Source: a bacterium
GTDB lineage: Bacteria; Verrucomicrobiota; Verrucomicrobiia; Opitutales; UBA953
Direction of reading: 5' to 3'
Assembly: GCA_009926645.1 (NCBI GenBank)
Contig: RFOO01000006.1
Location: 1 to 14,630, forward strand
DNA: 14,630 nt
Numbering within the stretch: the first letter of the stretch is position 1; the number at the start of each line of letters is the position of its first letter. The position numbers and the translations under genes were made by a program. Below the pieces are notes generated by a model that saw only the letters and a list, made by a program, of their open reading frames with translations, had not been told where the DNA came from and did no database searches. Of this stretch, positions 14,564 to 14,630 are shown in pieces.

Positions 14564-14630
14564 GATGGGAAAGTCGCAAGTTAGAAGCGCCTCACGAGGG
14601 TGCAAGTGTGAAGGGAAAAAAGCCCATTTT

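Noticed and set aside
14592..14630. End of nuoA at the right edge
   Set aside because: Neither open frame there reads like the conserved NuoA C-terminus, and the visible stretch is too short to judge.

Overview
This is an ordinary bacterial chromosomal segment dominated by respiratory complex I (NADH:quinone oxidoreductase) genes. I found no phage, insertion sequence, CRISPR array or RNA gene, and no evidence of an unknown multi-gene system. The organism cannot be named with confidence. Separate nuoC and nuoD genes, a short NuoG, a family II pyrophosphatase with CBS and DRTGG domains, a PhrB-type iron-sulfur photolyase and intermediate base composition fit a Verrucomicrobiota-like or other PVC-group bacterium. 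That is low-confidence inference. Start codons almost never have a recognisable Shine-Dalgarno sequence.

Layout, read along the minus strand from the right edge. nuoB, nuoC, nuoD, nuoE and nuoF (14563 down to 10342) form a tight operon with gaps of 2 to 19 nt. Four bases after nuoF comes a pyrimidine/purine nucleoside phosphorylase gene (ppnP family) that is broken: its two halves lie in different frames and about ten conserved residues between them are missing. A strong hairpin follows, then an RlmI-type 23S rRNA methyltransferase gene (8778-9992). Convergent to it on the plus strand is a PhrB-type (6-4) photolyase-like gene (7162-8700). A 257-bp divergent intergenic region separates that gene from nuoG, nuoH and nuoI (6904 down to 3587), again tightly spaced. 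An Old Yellow Enzyme gene follows, with a 16-bp palindrome just before its start and a possible terminator after it. Last come a CBS/DRTGG pyrophosphatase and the first 190 codons of an RNase R-like gene, which overlap by ATGA.

How the genes fit together. NuoE, F and G make the NADH-oxidising module, NuoB, C, D and I the iron-sulfur and quinone-reducing arm, and NuoH the membrane anchor. The locus is split: BCDEF and GHI are about 3.4 kb apart, with non-respiratory genes and a change of strand between them. nuoJ to nuoN do not follow nuoI and must lie elsewhere if the complex is complete. nuoA is also not visible. The remaining genes (RNA methylation, DNA photorepair, electrophile reduction, pyrophosphate hydrolysis, RNA decay) look like housekeeping or stress genes with no clear link to complex I.

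Points most worth a second look are the disrupted ppnP, the split nuo locus, the palindrome before the Old Yellow Enzyme gene, and the ATGA coupling of pyrophosphatase to RNase R.
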